Assembly: GCF_027594545.1 (NCBI RefSeq)
Contig: NZ_CP115160.1
Location: forward strand, 4,026,501 to 4,090,500
DNA: 64,000 nucleotides
Origin: Algoriphagus sp. TR-M9
Lineage (GTDB): Bacteria; Bacteroidota; Bacteroidia; Cytophagales; Cyclobacteriaceae
Direction: 5' to 3'
Positions 52,056 to 59,916 of the stretch are shown piece after piece. Numbering within the stretch: position 1 is the stretch's first letter; each line of letters opens with the position of its first letter. The position numbers and the translations under genes were made by a program. Below the pieces are notes generated by a model. The model was not told where the DNA came from. It did no database searches and saw nothing but the letters and a program-made list of their open reading frames with translations.

Positions 52056-53192
52056 ATGAAGATAGGTATTGTTTGCTACCCGACCTTTGGAGGTAGTGGA
52101 GTAGTAGCGACAGAACTGGGAAAAGGTCTTGCAAAAATTGGTCATGAAGTTCACTTCATCACCTACAAGCAGCCCACCCGATTAGACTTTTTTAGCGAAA
52201 ATCTATATTACCATGAGGTGGATATCAAAAGTTATCCGCTTTTTGAACATGCTCCGTATGAATTGGCGCTGGCCAGCAAAATGGTCAGTGTGGTGAAATA
52301 CGAGAAGCTGGATTTACTGCATGTGCACTATGCCATCCCGCATGCCTCCGCGGCTTATATGGCCAAACAAATACTAAAAACTGAAGGCATTCATATCCCA
52401 GTAGTGACCACACTTCACGGTACGGACATTACCCTGGTAGGAAAAGACCCCAGCTATGAGCCCGTAGTGACATTCAGCATCAATCAATCAGATGGAGTTA
52501 CGGCGGTATCCGAAGATTTGAAAAAAGAGACTTTCGCCTTCTTTGACATCCAACGGGAAATCGAGGTGATACCAAATTTCATTGACCTGGAGAGATTTAA
52601 GCGGCAGAAAAAAGAACATTTCAAACTTGCCATCTGCCCAAACGGTGAAAAACTACTGGTGCACACCTCCAATTTCAGAAAAGTAAAGCGCGTAGAAGAT
52701 GTCATTCGGGTTTTTTACGAGGTTAGAAAAGAGATTCCTGCAAAACTGCTACTGGTGGGGGACGGTCCGGAAAGGGACAAAATGGAAAGGCTGTGCAGAG
52801 AACTCGGTACTTGCGATGACGTTCGGTTCCTGGGCAAATTAGATGCGGTAGAAGAAGTGCTATCCGTGGCAGACCTATTCATGATGCCATCAGAGAAAGA
52901 AAGTTTTGGTCTGGCTGCACTAGAGGCCATGGCCTGCGAAGTACCTATTCTTTCATCTGATGCCGGGGGTATTCCTGAATTAAACGTGGACGGAGTGACC
53001 GGTTTTGTTTGTAAAATAGGGGATATCCATGGGATGAAGGAGAAAGCCCTGCACATATTGGATGATGCCCACCTGGCTACCTTTAAGCGAAATGCACTTG
53101 CCAGAGCAAAAGAATTTGACATCTCGGAGGTACTGCCCCTCTATGTATCTTATTATCAAAAGACTATTGAGTCCACAATGGCACAGATTTGA
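52056..53192 (+). CDS. bshA: N-acetyl-alpha-D-glucosaminyl L-malate synthase (bacillithiol pathway)
   Basis: 378 residues from the ATG at 52056; an upstream in-frame start at 52017 adds 13 unlikely residues. It is a GT4-family retaining glycosyltransferase that joins UDP-GlcNAc and L-malate, the first step of bacillithiol synthesis. BshA hallmarks are the N-terminal MKIGIVCYPTFGGSGVVA region, the HYAIPHASAAYMAK and TTLHGTDITLVG segments, and the SEKESFGLAALEAMAC donor-binding motif. The thiol-system gene ytxJ is also in this window. bshB and bshC are not visible. Confidence 0.95.
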   Translation: MKIGIVCYPTFGGSGVVATELGKGLAKIGHEVHFITYKQPTRLDFFSENLYYHEVDIKSYPLFEHAPYELALASKMVSVVKYEKLDLLHVHYAIPHASAAYMAKQILKTEGIHIPVVTTLHGTDITLVGKDPSYEPVVTFSINQSDGVTAVSEDLKKETFAFFDIQREIEVIPNFIDLERFKRQKKEHFKLAICPNGEKLLVHTSNFRKVKRVEDVIRVFYEVRKEIPAKLLLVGDGPERDKMERLCRELGTCDDVRFLGKLDAVEEVLSVADLFMMPSEKESFGLAALEAMACEVPILSSDAGGIPELNVDGVTGFVCKIGDIHGMKEKALHILDDAHLATFKRNALARAKEFDISEVLPLYVSYYQKTIESTMAQI

Positions 53193-53217
53193 TCATTGCA
53201 TGATTATTGTCATTAAA

Positions 53218-53253
53218 TTTGCAGGGACAAAACACAGTTTTGCTTTATCTTTG
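53218..53253 (+). promoter_or_regulatory. Putative promoter (TTTG ... TAnnTTTG) for the fatty-acid-hydroxylase-family gene
   Basis: A -33-like TTTG at 53218-53221 is followed after 24 bp by the -7 element TATCTTTG at 53246-53253, close to the known Bacteroidota spacing. It would give a leader of about 50 bases before the ATG at 53306. Confidence 0.5.
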
Positions 53254-53305
53254 TAAAATACTCCTGAGTTTAAGCCGGGAGCTGAAGAATATTATTTAGA
53301 AGCTT

Positions 53306-53932
53306 ATGAAAAAGATTGGAAGATTGGATAAACCGGACAATAACGGGACCGCCCAAATGTTCTCCAACCCTATTCTCGAAAGAATTACACGTACCCCCAT
53401 TTGGATGCCTATCGCCATGTTCATCATTTTGGGCTGTGTATCCGTGTATTTTGGCATAGAAAAAACCAGTGTGGGTGTGGGTACCGCGATTCTGCTATTT
53501 GTCACTGGTTATATTGGGTTCACCCTGGTAGAATACATGATGCACAAGCACTTCTTCCACATGGAACCAAATACTCCCATCAAGGACAAACTGCAATACA
53601 CTGTACATGGTGTACACCATGATTACCCAAAGGACAAAGACAGACTAGCCATGCCACCATTTGTAAGTGCTGCCTATGCTGCTATTCTCTATTTAGTCTT
53701 TAAACTGATTATGGGAGATTTGGCGTTTTATTTCCTGCCTGGTTTCCTTTTCGGCTATGCACTTTACTTAGGAATTCACTATTTGGTACATGCTGTACAA
53801 CCACCAAAAAACTTCATGAAAGTACTTTGGGTGCACCATGCCATTCATCACTATAAGGATCCTGATGTAGCATTTGGGGTGAGCACACCACTTTGGGACT
53901 ATATACTCGGCACGGTACCCAAGCGAGACTAA
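53306..53932 (+). CDS. Fatty acid hydroxylase / sterol desaturase family membrane protein
   Basis: 208 residues with about four membrane segments. The di-iron histidine boxes of the family are present: HKHFFH, HGVHHDYP, HYLVH and HHAIHHYKDP. These proteins hydroxylate or desaturate membrane lipids (fatty acyl, sphingolipid or sterol-like substrates); 2-hydroxylation of sphingolipid fatty acyl chains is plausible in Bacteroidota but not shown here. It is a single-gene unit with a promoter-like element before it and a strong terminator after it. Confidence 0.9.
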   Translation: MKKIGRLDKPDNNGTAQMFSNPILERITRTPIWMPIAMFIILGCVSVYFGIEKTSVGVGTAILLFVTGYIGFTLVEYMMHKHFFHMEPNTPIKDKLQYTVHGVHHDYPKDKDRLAMPPFVSAAYAAILYLVFKLIMGDLAFYFLPGFLFGYALYLGIHYLVHAVQPPKNFMKVLWVHHAIHHYKDPDVAFGVSTPLWDYILGTVPKRD

Positions 53933-53940
53933 GAAACTTG

Positions 53941-53968
53941 ACCTCCTGATTTTCAGGAGGTTTTTTTT
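53941..53968 (+). terminator. Rho-independent terminator after the fatty-acid-hydroxylase-family gene
   Basis: ACCTCCTG pairs with CAGGAGGT around ATTTT and is followed by a run of eight T residues. Confidence 0.92.
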
Positions 53969-54099
53969 ATGAAAAAACAATGAAATCAAGCATTTCGGAA
54001 AATGTAAGACACTGAGATGATTATCTCCTAGGCGAGATTCAATCCCGTTTCCTTCGTCACGGGACAGGTTATGACCTTTGAAAGACAAATTGTAAACAG

Positions 54100-54915
54100 A
54101 TGAAAATATCAATAATAGGTTTAGGTTGGATAGGTTTACCATTGGCAAAGCTGCTTCAGAAAGACGGGCATGAGGTAATAGGCAGCACCACTTCTGCCGA
54201 AAAACAATTACAACTCAAAGAACAGGGCATCAAAGCCATACATTTTGCTTTGGTACCCTTTCCCCAAGGGAAGGGATTTCAACAGCTGTTTGATAGTGAA
54301 ATCTTGGTCGTCAATATCCCTCCAAAAACAAGATCTACAGATGGACAACTCTACCTGGAGCAACTCAAGTTTTTACAAAGTATAGTAAAACAGTCCTCCA
54401 TTAAAAAAATAGTCTTTGTATCCAGCACAGGAGTTTACCCCCAGGCAGGGCGATCGAAAGCCTATCAGGAAGAGGAAGATATTACATTGGAAAACACCGG
54501 AAACCGGACTCAATTTAAAGGCGAGCAGACCTTTAAGGGGCATGGAGACCTCACCATTGTACGCTTCGGAGGATTACTGGGCGATGATAGAATTCCTGGT
54601 AAATATGCAGCAGGAAAAGAAAACGTAGCAGGCCATACCCGTGTTAACTTTATCTACAGAAATGACGCAGCCAGACTGCTTCTCTGGGTAATCAAAAATG
54701 AGCTGTGGAACCAAACCTTCAATGGGGTAGCGCCAGTACATTCGCTCAGAAAAGACATCTACGAAAAAAATGCCTCCGATCTAGGACTGCAGCTCCCGGC
54801 TAGCTATCAAAACGAGAGGAATGAAGAAGACCGCTTGATCTCGGGACAGAAAATCCTAGATAGCGGATTTGAATTTGAGTATCCAAACCCGCTGGATTTC
54901 CCTTATTCTATGTAA
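54100..54915 (+). CDS. NAD(P)-dependent epimerase/dehydratase-like protein (extended SDR)
   Basis: 271 residues. The N-terminal nucleotide-binding motif is GLGWIGLPLAKLL (about 7-19), a variant of the SDR G-x-x-G-x-x-G that resembles the GalE/YeeZ atypical group. The VFVSSTGVYP segment matches the SDR catalytic-Ser/Tyr strand, but the usual YxxxK is replaced by a looser sequence. It may act as a nucleoside-sugar or other NAD-dependent enzyme; no partner suggests the substrate. It is convergent with the CsaA-like gene, with 3 bp between the two stop codons. Confidence 0.75.
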   Translation: MKISIIGLGWIGLPLAKLLQKDGHEVIGSTTSAEKQLQLKEQGIKAIHFALVPFPQGKGFQQLFDSEILVVNIPPKTRSTDGQLYLEQLKFLQSIVKQSSIKKIVFVSSTGVYPQAGRSKAYQEEEDITLENTGNRTQFKGEQTFKGHGDLTIVRFGGLLGDDRIPGKYAAGKENVAGHTRVNFIYRNDAARLLLWVIKNELWNQTFNGVAPVHSLRKDIYEKNASDLGLQLPASYQNERNEEDRLISGQKILDSGFEFEYPNPLDFPYSM

Positions 54916-54918
54916 TTC

Positions 54919-55257
54919 TTAGTACAGCCTAGAGCCATTCGGTACTGGCCTTTCTACCGTGGTCAGTACTATGGCTCCCTGCTCGTCTTCAAATCCTGTA
55001 ATCAGAATTTCAGACATAAAATCAGCGATTTGACGGGGAGCCAAATTACAAACGCAGACTACTTGCCTGTCTAGCAAATCCTGAGGTGAATAATTGGCGG
55101 TAACCTGCGCAGAGGATTTTTTCACTCCGATTTCTGGTCCCAAGTCCACCCATATTTTATAGGCGGGTTTCCGCGCCTTTTCGAATATTTCCACCCGATT
55201 AATGGTGCCTACGCGTAATTCTATATTGCCAAATTCTTTGTACTCAATCGTTTGCAT
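54919..55257 (-). CDS. CsaA-like tRNA-binding domain protein
   Basis: 112 residues forming one OB-fold tRNA-binding domain: EFGNIELRVGTINRVEIFEKARKPAYKIWVDLG (split as about 7-39), then the strand VTANYSPQDLLDRQVVCVCNL. The family includes CsaA and the C-terminal domain of methionyl-tRNA synthetase. CsaA has been reported to have secretion-chaperone-like activity in Bacillus. The actual role here is unknown. It is a single gene. Confidence 0.9.
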   Translation of the reverse strand: MQTIEYKEFGNIELRVGTINRVEIFEKARKPAYKIWVDLGPEIGVKKSSAQVTANYSPQDLLDRQVVCVCNLAPRQIADFMSEILITGFEDEQGAIVLTTVERPVPNGSRLY

Positions 55258-55330
55258 AGTCGTTTTTTTTCCTAATTTTAGGAACCTTTCAAAGCACCCA
55301 ACGTAACCCTAAAGGTAACTCATTTCAGAT

Positions 55331-55681
55331 ATGGCTAAAATAACAAAATTTCCTTTTAAGAAACAGGCATTACTCGGCTTAGCCGTAGTGGGTTTTTGCT
55401 TGTACGCAGGAGATTCTATGGCTCAAAGCGAGGGTGAAAATTCAGAGATGGAACAGGAAAAGCCTATTGACAGACCAGTCTTTGAAAACCAAGCTGACCA
55501 TGGTGATATGCAAGTTCAGGATGTTCGTATTCCTGCAGCAGCTACAGTGACAAGCAGCAAGCCTGCGGCACCTAAGAAAGAAACGCAAGTGAGCGGAGAA
55601 GGAAAAAAAGCAGAGACAGCACCTTCCACCTTATCCTTTAATATTTTCCTCTACATCGTAGATAAATTCAAAGCAGATTAA
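55331..55681 (+). CDS. Small exported protein, unknown function
   Basis: 116 residues with a hydrophobic N-terminal signal (about 10-28, cleavage near DSMAQ at about 32). The mature protein is acidic then Ala/Pro/Lys-rich and low in complexity (about 33-97), ending in a short hydrophobic segment NIFLYIVDKFKAD. No conserved domain was recognised. It has a strong terminator shared with the opposite-strand HisA-like gene. Confidence 0.7.
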   Translation: MAKITKFPFKKQALLGLAVVGFCLYAGDSMAQSEGENSEMEQEKPIDRPVFENQADHGDMQVQDVRIPAAATVTSSKPAAPKKETQVSGEGKKAETAPSTLSFNIFLYIVDKFKAD

Positions 55682-55700
55682 AAACAATTTGACCCTATAA

Positions 55701-55739
55701 AAAGAGAGGCTGAAATATAATTCAGCCTCTCTTTTTTTT
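55701..55739. terminator. Bidirectional terminator between the exported protein and the HisA-like gene
   Basis: AAAGAGAGGCTGAA (55701-55714) pairs perfectly with TTCAGCCTCTCTTT (55721-55734) around ATATAA, with A and T runs on both sides. It serves both convergent genes. Confidence 0.92.
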
Positions 55740-55741
55740 CC

Positions 55742-56476
55742 TTATCCTTCTGAAAGAAAACTTGACAAGTCCTCCAGCGTAATCATGCCCTCATAATAGG
55801 CTCGGCCAAAAACAGCAGCATGTATGCCCATATCCCTAAGTCTTCGGAAATCGTCTATCCCCCGTACTCCTCCACTGGCAGCTAGGTGAATTTGAGGGAA
55901 TTTCTCCAATACTTCTCTGAACAAAGCGAAATTTGGTCCCTCCATGACACCATCACGGGTCACATCAGAAACTTTCAGGTACTTCAGCCCCTTCTGGTAG
56001 AAAAAATCAATATGATCATAAAGATCTATGGAGGTTTTCTTCTGCCAGCCTCTGATTTTAATTTTGTGATCGGCCGGATTGGTATCAGCAGCTAAGTTTA
56101 TTTTTTCCCTTCCATAGGAAAGGATGAATTGAGCAAATCGCTCAGGGTGATTAGCAGCGGCTGAGCCCACAGTGACTGTAGCAGCACCAAATTCAAAGCT
56201 TTTGATCACGTCTCCATCTGTAGAGACACCTCCGGTGAAATCCACTTTAAGGTTCGTATATCCGGTGATAGCTTCGAGAATATGGTAATTTTTCGGTTCA
56301 CCACGTCGGGCACCATCCAGATCTACCAGATGTAGCCTTTGAATACCTATAGATTCAAACGCCTGAGCAATTTCCAATGGATTGGTGGAAATCACCTCCT
56401 CAGTGGCAAAATCGCCCCGCTTGAGTCGCACACATTTTCCGTTAATCAACCAGATGGATGGAATTATTTCAAACAT
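55742..56476 (-). CDS. HisA-like TIM-barrel protein lacking the first catalytic aspartate
   Basis: 244 residues, the length of HisA (ProFAR isomerase, histidine pathway). The phosphate-binding halves are recognisable: GGVSTDGDVIKSF (82-94) and ASGGVRGIDDFRRL in the second half, plus RGWQKKT (142-148) and Asp131. The N-terminal catalytic Asp of the canonical IPA(I/L)DL motif is replaced by Trp9 (IIPSIWLINGKCVRL). No other histidine gene is nearby. It is therefore probably a paralogue with a changed reaction or substrate rather than the pathway enzyme; a true HisA would be expected in a his operon elsewhere. Confidence 0.8.
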   Translation of the reverse strand: MFEIIPSIWLINGKCVRLKRGDFATEEVISTNPLEIAQAFESIGIQRLHLVDLDGARRGEPKNYHILEAITGYTNLKVDFTGGVSTDGDVIKSFEFGAATVTVGSAAANHPERFAQFILSYGREKINLAADTNPADHKIKIRGWQKKTSIDLYDHIDFFYQKGLKYLKVSDVTRDGVMEGPNFALFREVLEKFPQIHLAASGGVRGIDDFRRLRDMGIHAAVFGRAYYEGMITLEDLSSFLSEG

Positions 56477-56611
56477 TTCAATAGAATTCAGGTGAATTGG
56501 GGTTTACAAATCTACCTAAAGATAACACAGATCGGCACTTTCCAGAACTGTGCATCAGCAAAATTTATCAATGCTGAAATTCAATCCTGATAATCAACCC
56601 AGAAAAAGCAT

Positions 56612-57652
56612 TCAATATAACAATTTGCCCACTCTACCCTCAGATCCGGAAGCCCAGACTGAACCGTCTGCCTGTCCCATTTTAACTGCATGAAAACCTT
56701 CTCCACTAAATGCTTCCCAGGTCAGGCCGCCATCCTTTGAATAATCAGAGCCTCCGGGACCTACTGCTATTAGCCATTTTTGCATAGAAAAATAACTCAC
56801 TCCAGACCGGTAACCTCCCGGAGCTTCTTGTGCCGGAACCCATTCACCAGTAGAACTCAGAAAATTAGCAGCAACTCCCTCTCGCATGGGCTCATCTAAG
56901 TAGTCTCCTCCCACTGCTACGATTTGACCTGAACCTAAATTAGCCAGGGAAAAGATTCCTTGAGATGATTCTCCCTGTACAAATGGGGATTTTACCTGCG
57001 TCCAAGAGGAGCCTCCATCTGATGAGTAATGCATCTTAGAGGCAGTCCCTCCAGTGCCCAGCCAGATTTGGTTTCCTGCTGCGACCAGAGAAGTAGCACT
57101 GGCAGCAAATGCTGCCTCCCCTGGCTCAGCCACCGGAAGGGAATCAATGGGGTACCAAGATTCTCCCTGATTTGCGCTTTTCAAAATCGTCCACTTGCCC
57201 TCTAGGGGATCTCCTATCACATAGCCCAGATCCGGAGAAGGAAATGCTATCCCATCAAAAAATGCCAGTTCATCTTCTTCTTGGTATTTGAGACCCCAGC
57301 TTGCCCCTCCATCGCTAGTCTTGTAAATGACTGCCGGCTGCCCTGCAGACACCACCACGGCGTTCATCGCATCAAAGGCATGAATGGACCTGAAGTCTAC
57401 GGTGTCAAGTCCTGCGATAACCCCATGCTCCCAGGTCTCGCCTCCGTCCAATGTTTTCAGCCAAGTACCTCCACTTCCACTGGCCCAAACAATCTCAGCC
57501 GTCACAGCAGACAGTCCACGAAGGGAGGACTTCACAGGAGTTTCTTTCAATTCCCAACCCAAAGGTTGTTCTGAATACGAAGGAGCAGAATTGCTATTGC
57601 AGGAAAAAAGCGCTATCAAAATTGATAGCGCCAGTAAACTTCTATTGATCAT
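56612..57652 (-). CDS. BNR/Ycf48-like beta-propeller lipoprotein
   Basis: 346 residues with a lipobox-like signal (LFSC, Cys about 18). Repeated Asp-box-like motifs are visible, such as SDGGASWGL, SANQGESWYP, SSDGGSSWTQV and SKDGGLTWEAF, each near the edge of a blade. This is the BNR/sialidase-like or Ycf48-like propeller fold; catalytic sialidase residues are not apparent. It is the last gene of a minus-strand operon, 13 bp after the isomerase-like gene. Possible roles are scaffold, substrate binding or assembly factor. Confidence 0.82.
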   Translation of the reverse strand: MINRSLLALSILIALFSCNSNSAPSYSEQPLGWELKETPVKSSLRGLSAVTAEIVWASGSGGTWLKTLDGGETWEHGVIAGLDTVDFRSIHAFDAMNAVVVSAGQPAVIYKTSDGGASWGLKYQEEDELAFFDGIAFPSPDLGYVIGDPLEGKWTILKSANQGESWYPIDSLPVAEPGEAAFAASATSLVAAGNQIWLGTGGTASKMHYSSDGGSSWTQVKSPFVQGESSQGIFSLANLGSGQIVAVGGDYLDEPMREGVAANFLSSTGEWVPAQEAPGGYRSGVSYFSMQKWLIAVGPGGSDYSKDGGLTWEAFSGEGFHAVKMGQADGSVWASGSEGRVGKLLY

Positions 57653-57665
57653 ATATTTAATTAAG

Positions 57666-58580
57666 TCAGACTATTACATCTACTTTTCTGTAGGCTTCTA
57701 TTAAGGCTTTTTCACCTTCAACACCCGGTTTGGCATTACCATGCTCCATCCCCATCACGCCTTTGTAACCTTTCTCGTGGATGTATTTGAATACATTGCT
57801 GTAATTGATTTCTCCCGTAGTTGGTTCCTTTCGGCCAGGATTATCTCCGATTTGTATGTAGGCAATCTCCTCCCAGGTCCGTTCCATATTGGCGATCAGA
57901 TTACCTTCGTTACGCTGCATGTGATACACATCATAAAGAATCTTGCAGGCCGGGCTATCCACTGCCTTGCAAATGGCATAAGATTGATCCGCATGGCGAA
58001 GGAATAAATCCGGATTATCACTGAGCGGTTCCATGACCATCACCAGCCCTTCTTTTTCCAAAACCTCTGCTCCCCGCTTATAGGCTTCTATGACATTGCC
58101 CGTCTGCACACCCATAGGTAGATTTCTTTCGAAGTAACCCGGCACCACAGTCATCCACTTGGCTCCTACACGCTTGGCTACTTCCACTGATTTTTTGCAA
58201 GTCTCCACAAACAAATCTTCATGTTCTTTCTTCCCCGTGGTCAGAGAAGTCTTCCAGTTTTCGCCTCCATCTATCACAAATACGCCCATTCTCATGCCCA
58301 GAGATTCCAGGGTTTTGCCTATCAGGTTTTGATCCTCCACAGACCTACCCAGCATGCCGTTATCTTCTAATGATCTAAACCCCTGATCAGCCATAAATTT
58401 GAGCTCATCCACAATCCCTCCAGGAGCAGAGTTTCTGAACATGCCAAAATGTGGTGCAAAATCCATATTGAAGGTGGGTTCCGCTTTTCCTTTCGCAAAG
58501 GAGGAAAAACTCATGGCTCCAGATGCGCCAAGCAATGTGCCTCCCAATCCAACTTTCTTAATAAATCCTCTTCTTTCCAT
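57666..58580 (-). CDS. Tat-exported hydroxypyruvate-isomerase-like TIM barrel (sugar isomerase/epimerase family)
   Basis: 304 residues. The N-terminus MERRGFIKKVGLGGTLLG carries a twin-arginine signal. The barrel has the Hyi-like metal-site segments VMEPLSDNPDL, YDVYHMQRNEGN, QIGDNPGRKEPTTGEINYS and MGMEHG. In this family a Glu-Asp-His-Glu set binds a divalent metal. An exported member points to periplasmic work on a sugar or keto-sugar rather than cytoplasmic hydroxypyruvate. It starts 2 bp after the Gfo/Idh gene and precedes the BNR gene by 13 bp. Confidence 0.9.
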   Translation of the reverse strand: MERRGFIKKVGLGGTLLGASGAMSFSSFAKGKAEPTFNMDFAPHFGMFRNSAPGGIVDELKFMADQGFRSLEDNGMLGRSVEDQNLIGKTLESLGMRMGVFVIDGGENWKTSLTTGKKEHEDLFVETCKKSVEVAKRVGAKWMTVVPGYFERNLPMGVQTGNVIEAYKRGAEVLEKEGLVMVMEPLSDNPDLFLRHADQSYAICKAVDSPACKILYDVYHMQRNEGNLIANMERTWEEIAYIQIGDNPGRKEPTTGEINYSNVFKYIHEKGYKGVMGMEHGNAKPGVEGEKALIEAYRKVDVIV

Positions 58581-58582
58581 GA

Positions 58583-59896
58583 CTATATCACTTTGGTTTT
58601 ACCAGGAACTGCATGTGGATAGTAGCCATCATCACCAGGCAAGACCTTAGGCATGGCATCCCAGGCAAAGGTCTCCGGCATCAGATCTACCTGCCCGTTC
58701 AAAGCCTCATCCCAGGTCAAAGGCTTGCCAGAATAGGTCGCATATCTACCCATAATCGCCGTCATGGTACTCTTAGCAGCATTTTCTGCATCTGCAAACT
58801 TGTACTCCCCGTTGAATAGTGCTGCCCAAAGTTTATCATGCTCTACCTGATATGGGTTTGGCTGATTCTTACGGTCATGCTCATAGAGCACATTGCCTTT
58901 CCAGTCCTTCAAAACCCCGTGGTTTCCTGCACTCAGGTAAGCTGTTCCCTTGGTTCCTTGGAAGCTTTCATCCACTCTATTTTGTGCTCCTGGGAAGTGT
59001 CTGCACTCACTATGAATCACAGAGCCATCTTCATAGGTAAAGGTCAGCACATGGTGGTCAAAAATCTCCCCATTTTCCTTACCCGTCCGTACTAGACGTC
59101 CTCCTGTTCCCTCGGCTTTTACAGGGTAGCCCTGTTTCACCCAGTTGGCGATATCGATATTGTGTACATGCTGCTCATTGATATGATCTCCGCATAGCCA
59201 GTTGAAGTAGTACCAGTTTCTCATTTGGTATTCCATCTCTGTCTGTCCAGGCTGGCGCTCTCTTACCCATACTCCACCATCATTCCAGTACACCTGTCCA
59301 TTGATGATTTCCCCTATATCTCCATTGTGGATCCTATCTATAGTTTCGATGTAGTTTGCCTGGTAATGTCTCTGAAGACCTACCACTACATTGAGTTTTT
59401 TGGCTTTGGCTTCTTCGGCAGCGGCTAGTACTTTTCGTATCCCTGCTGCATCCACAGCTACCGGCTTTTCCATAAAAACCTGCTTGCCTTGCTTCACAGC
59501 TTCCTCAAAGTGAATAGGTCTGAACCCCGGAGGAGTGGCCAAAATCACCACATCTGCTTCAGCTATGGCTTGCTTGTAGGCATCAAATCCAGTCAGCTTC
59601 ATATCTTCAGAAACTGCTATTTTTTCAGCTCCATATTTTCCTACCAAAGCGTTATAGCTATTGTCCAATCTATCTCTGAAAGCATCTGCCATGGCGACCA
59701 ACTTGATGTTATGGCCAGTTTCCATTGCCTGAAAAGCTGCACCGGTACCACGGCCACCACATCCAATCAAAGCTAGTTTCAGTTCATTTGCAGGGGCCGC
59801 ATAGGCACCTGGTAATACGAAAGGAGAAGTCATCAAGCCTCCAGTCACCAAAGCTGAGGTTTTGATAAAATCTCTCCGGGAGTTTTCGAGTTTCAT
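58583..59896 (-). CDS. Tat-exported Gfo/Idh/MocA family oxidoreductase
   Basis: 437 residues. A twin-arginine signal (NSRRDFIKTSALVTGGL) is followed by a Rossmann domain with LALIGCGGRGTGAA and the family EKP motif in MEKPVAVDAAG, then a C-terminal alpha/beta domain with GDHINEQHVHNIDIANW. Relatives oxidise or reduce sugars and their derivatives with tightly bound NAD(P), including enzymes that work through 3-keto intermediates. Export by Tat as a folded, cofactor-loaded protein fits this type. It lies 2 bp before the isomerase-like gene and 20 bp after the SUMF1-like gene. Confidence 0.93.
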   Translation of the reverse strand: MKLENSRRDFIKTSALVTGGLMTSPFVLPGAYAAPANELKLALIGCGGRGTGAAFQAMETGHNIKLVAMADAFRDRLDNSYNALVGKYGAEKIAVSEDMKLTGFDAYKQAIAEADVVILATPPGFRPIHFEEAVKQGKQVFMEKPVAVDAAGIRKVLAAAEEAKAKKLNVVVGLQRHYQANYIETIDRIHNGDIGEIINGQVYWNDGGVWVRERQPGQTEMEYQMRNWYYFNWLCGDHINEQHVHNIDIANWVKQGYPVKAEGTGGRLVRTGKENGEIFDHHVLTFTYEDGSVIHSECRHFPGAQNRVDESFQGTKGTAYLSAGNHGVLKDWKGNVLYEHDRKNQPNPYQVEHDKLWAALFNGEYKFADAENAAKSTMTAIMGRYATYSGKPLTWDEALNGQVDLMPETFAWDAMPKVLPGDDGYYPHAVPGKTKVI

Positions 59897-59916
59897 AGTA
59901 TAGTGTTATTTAAGGT

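Noticed and set aside
56612..57652. BNR-repeat protein as a sialidase
   Set aside because: Asp-box-like motifs are present but the arginine triad and catalytic Tyr/Glu of sialidases could not be recognised.
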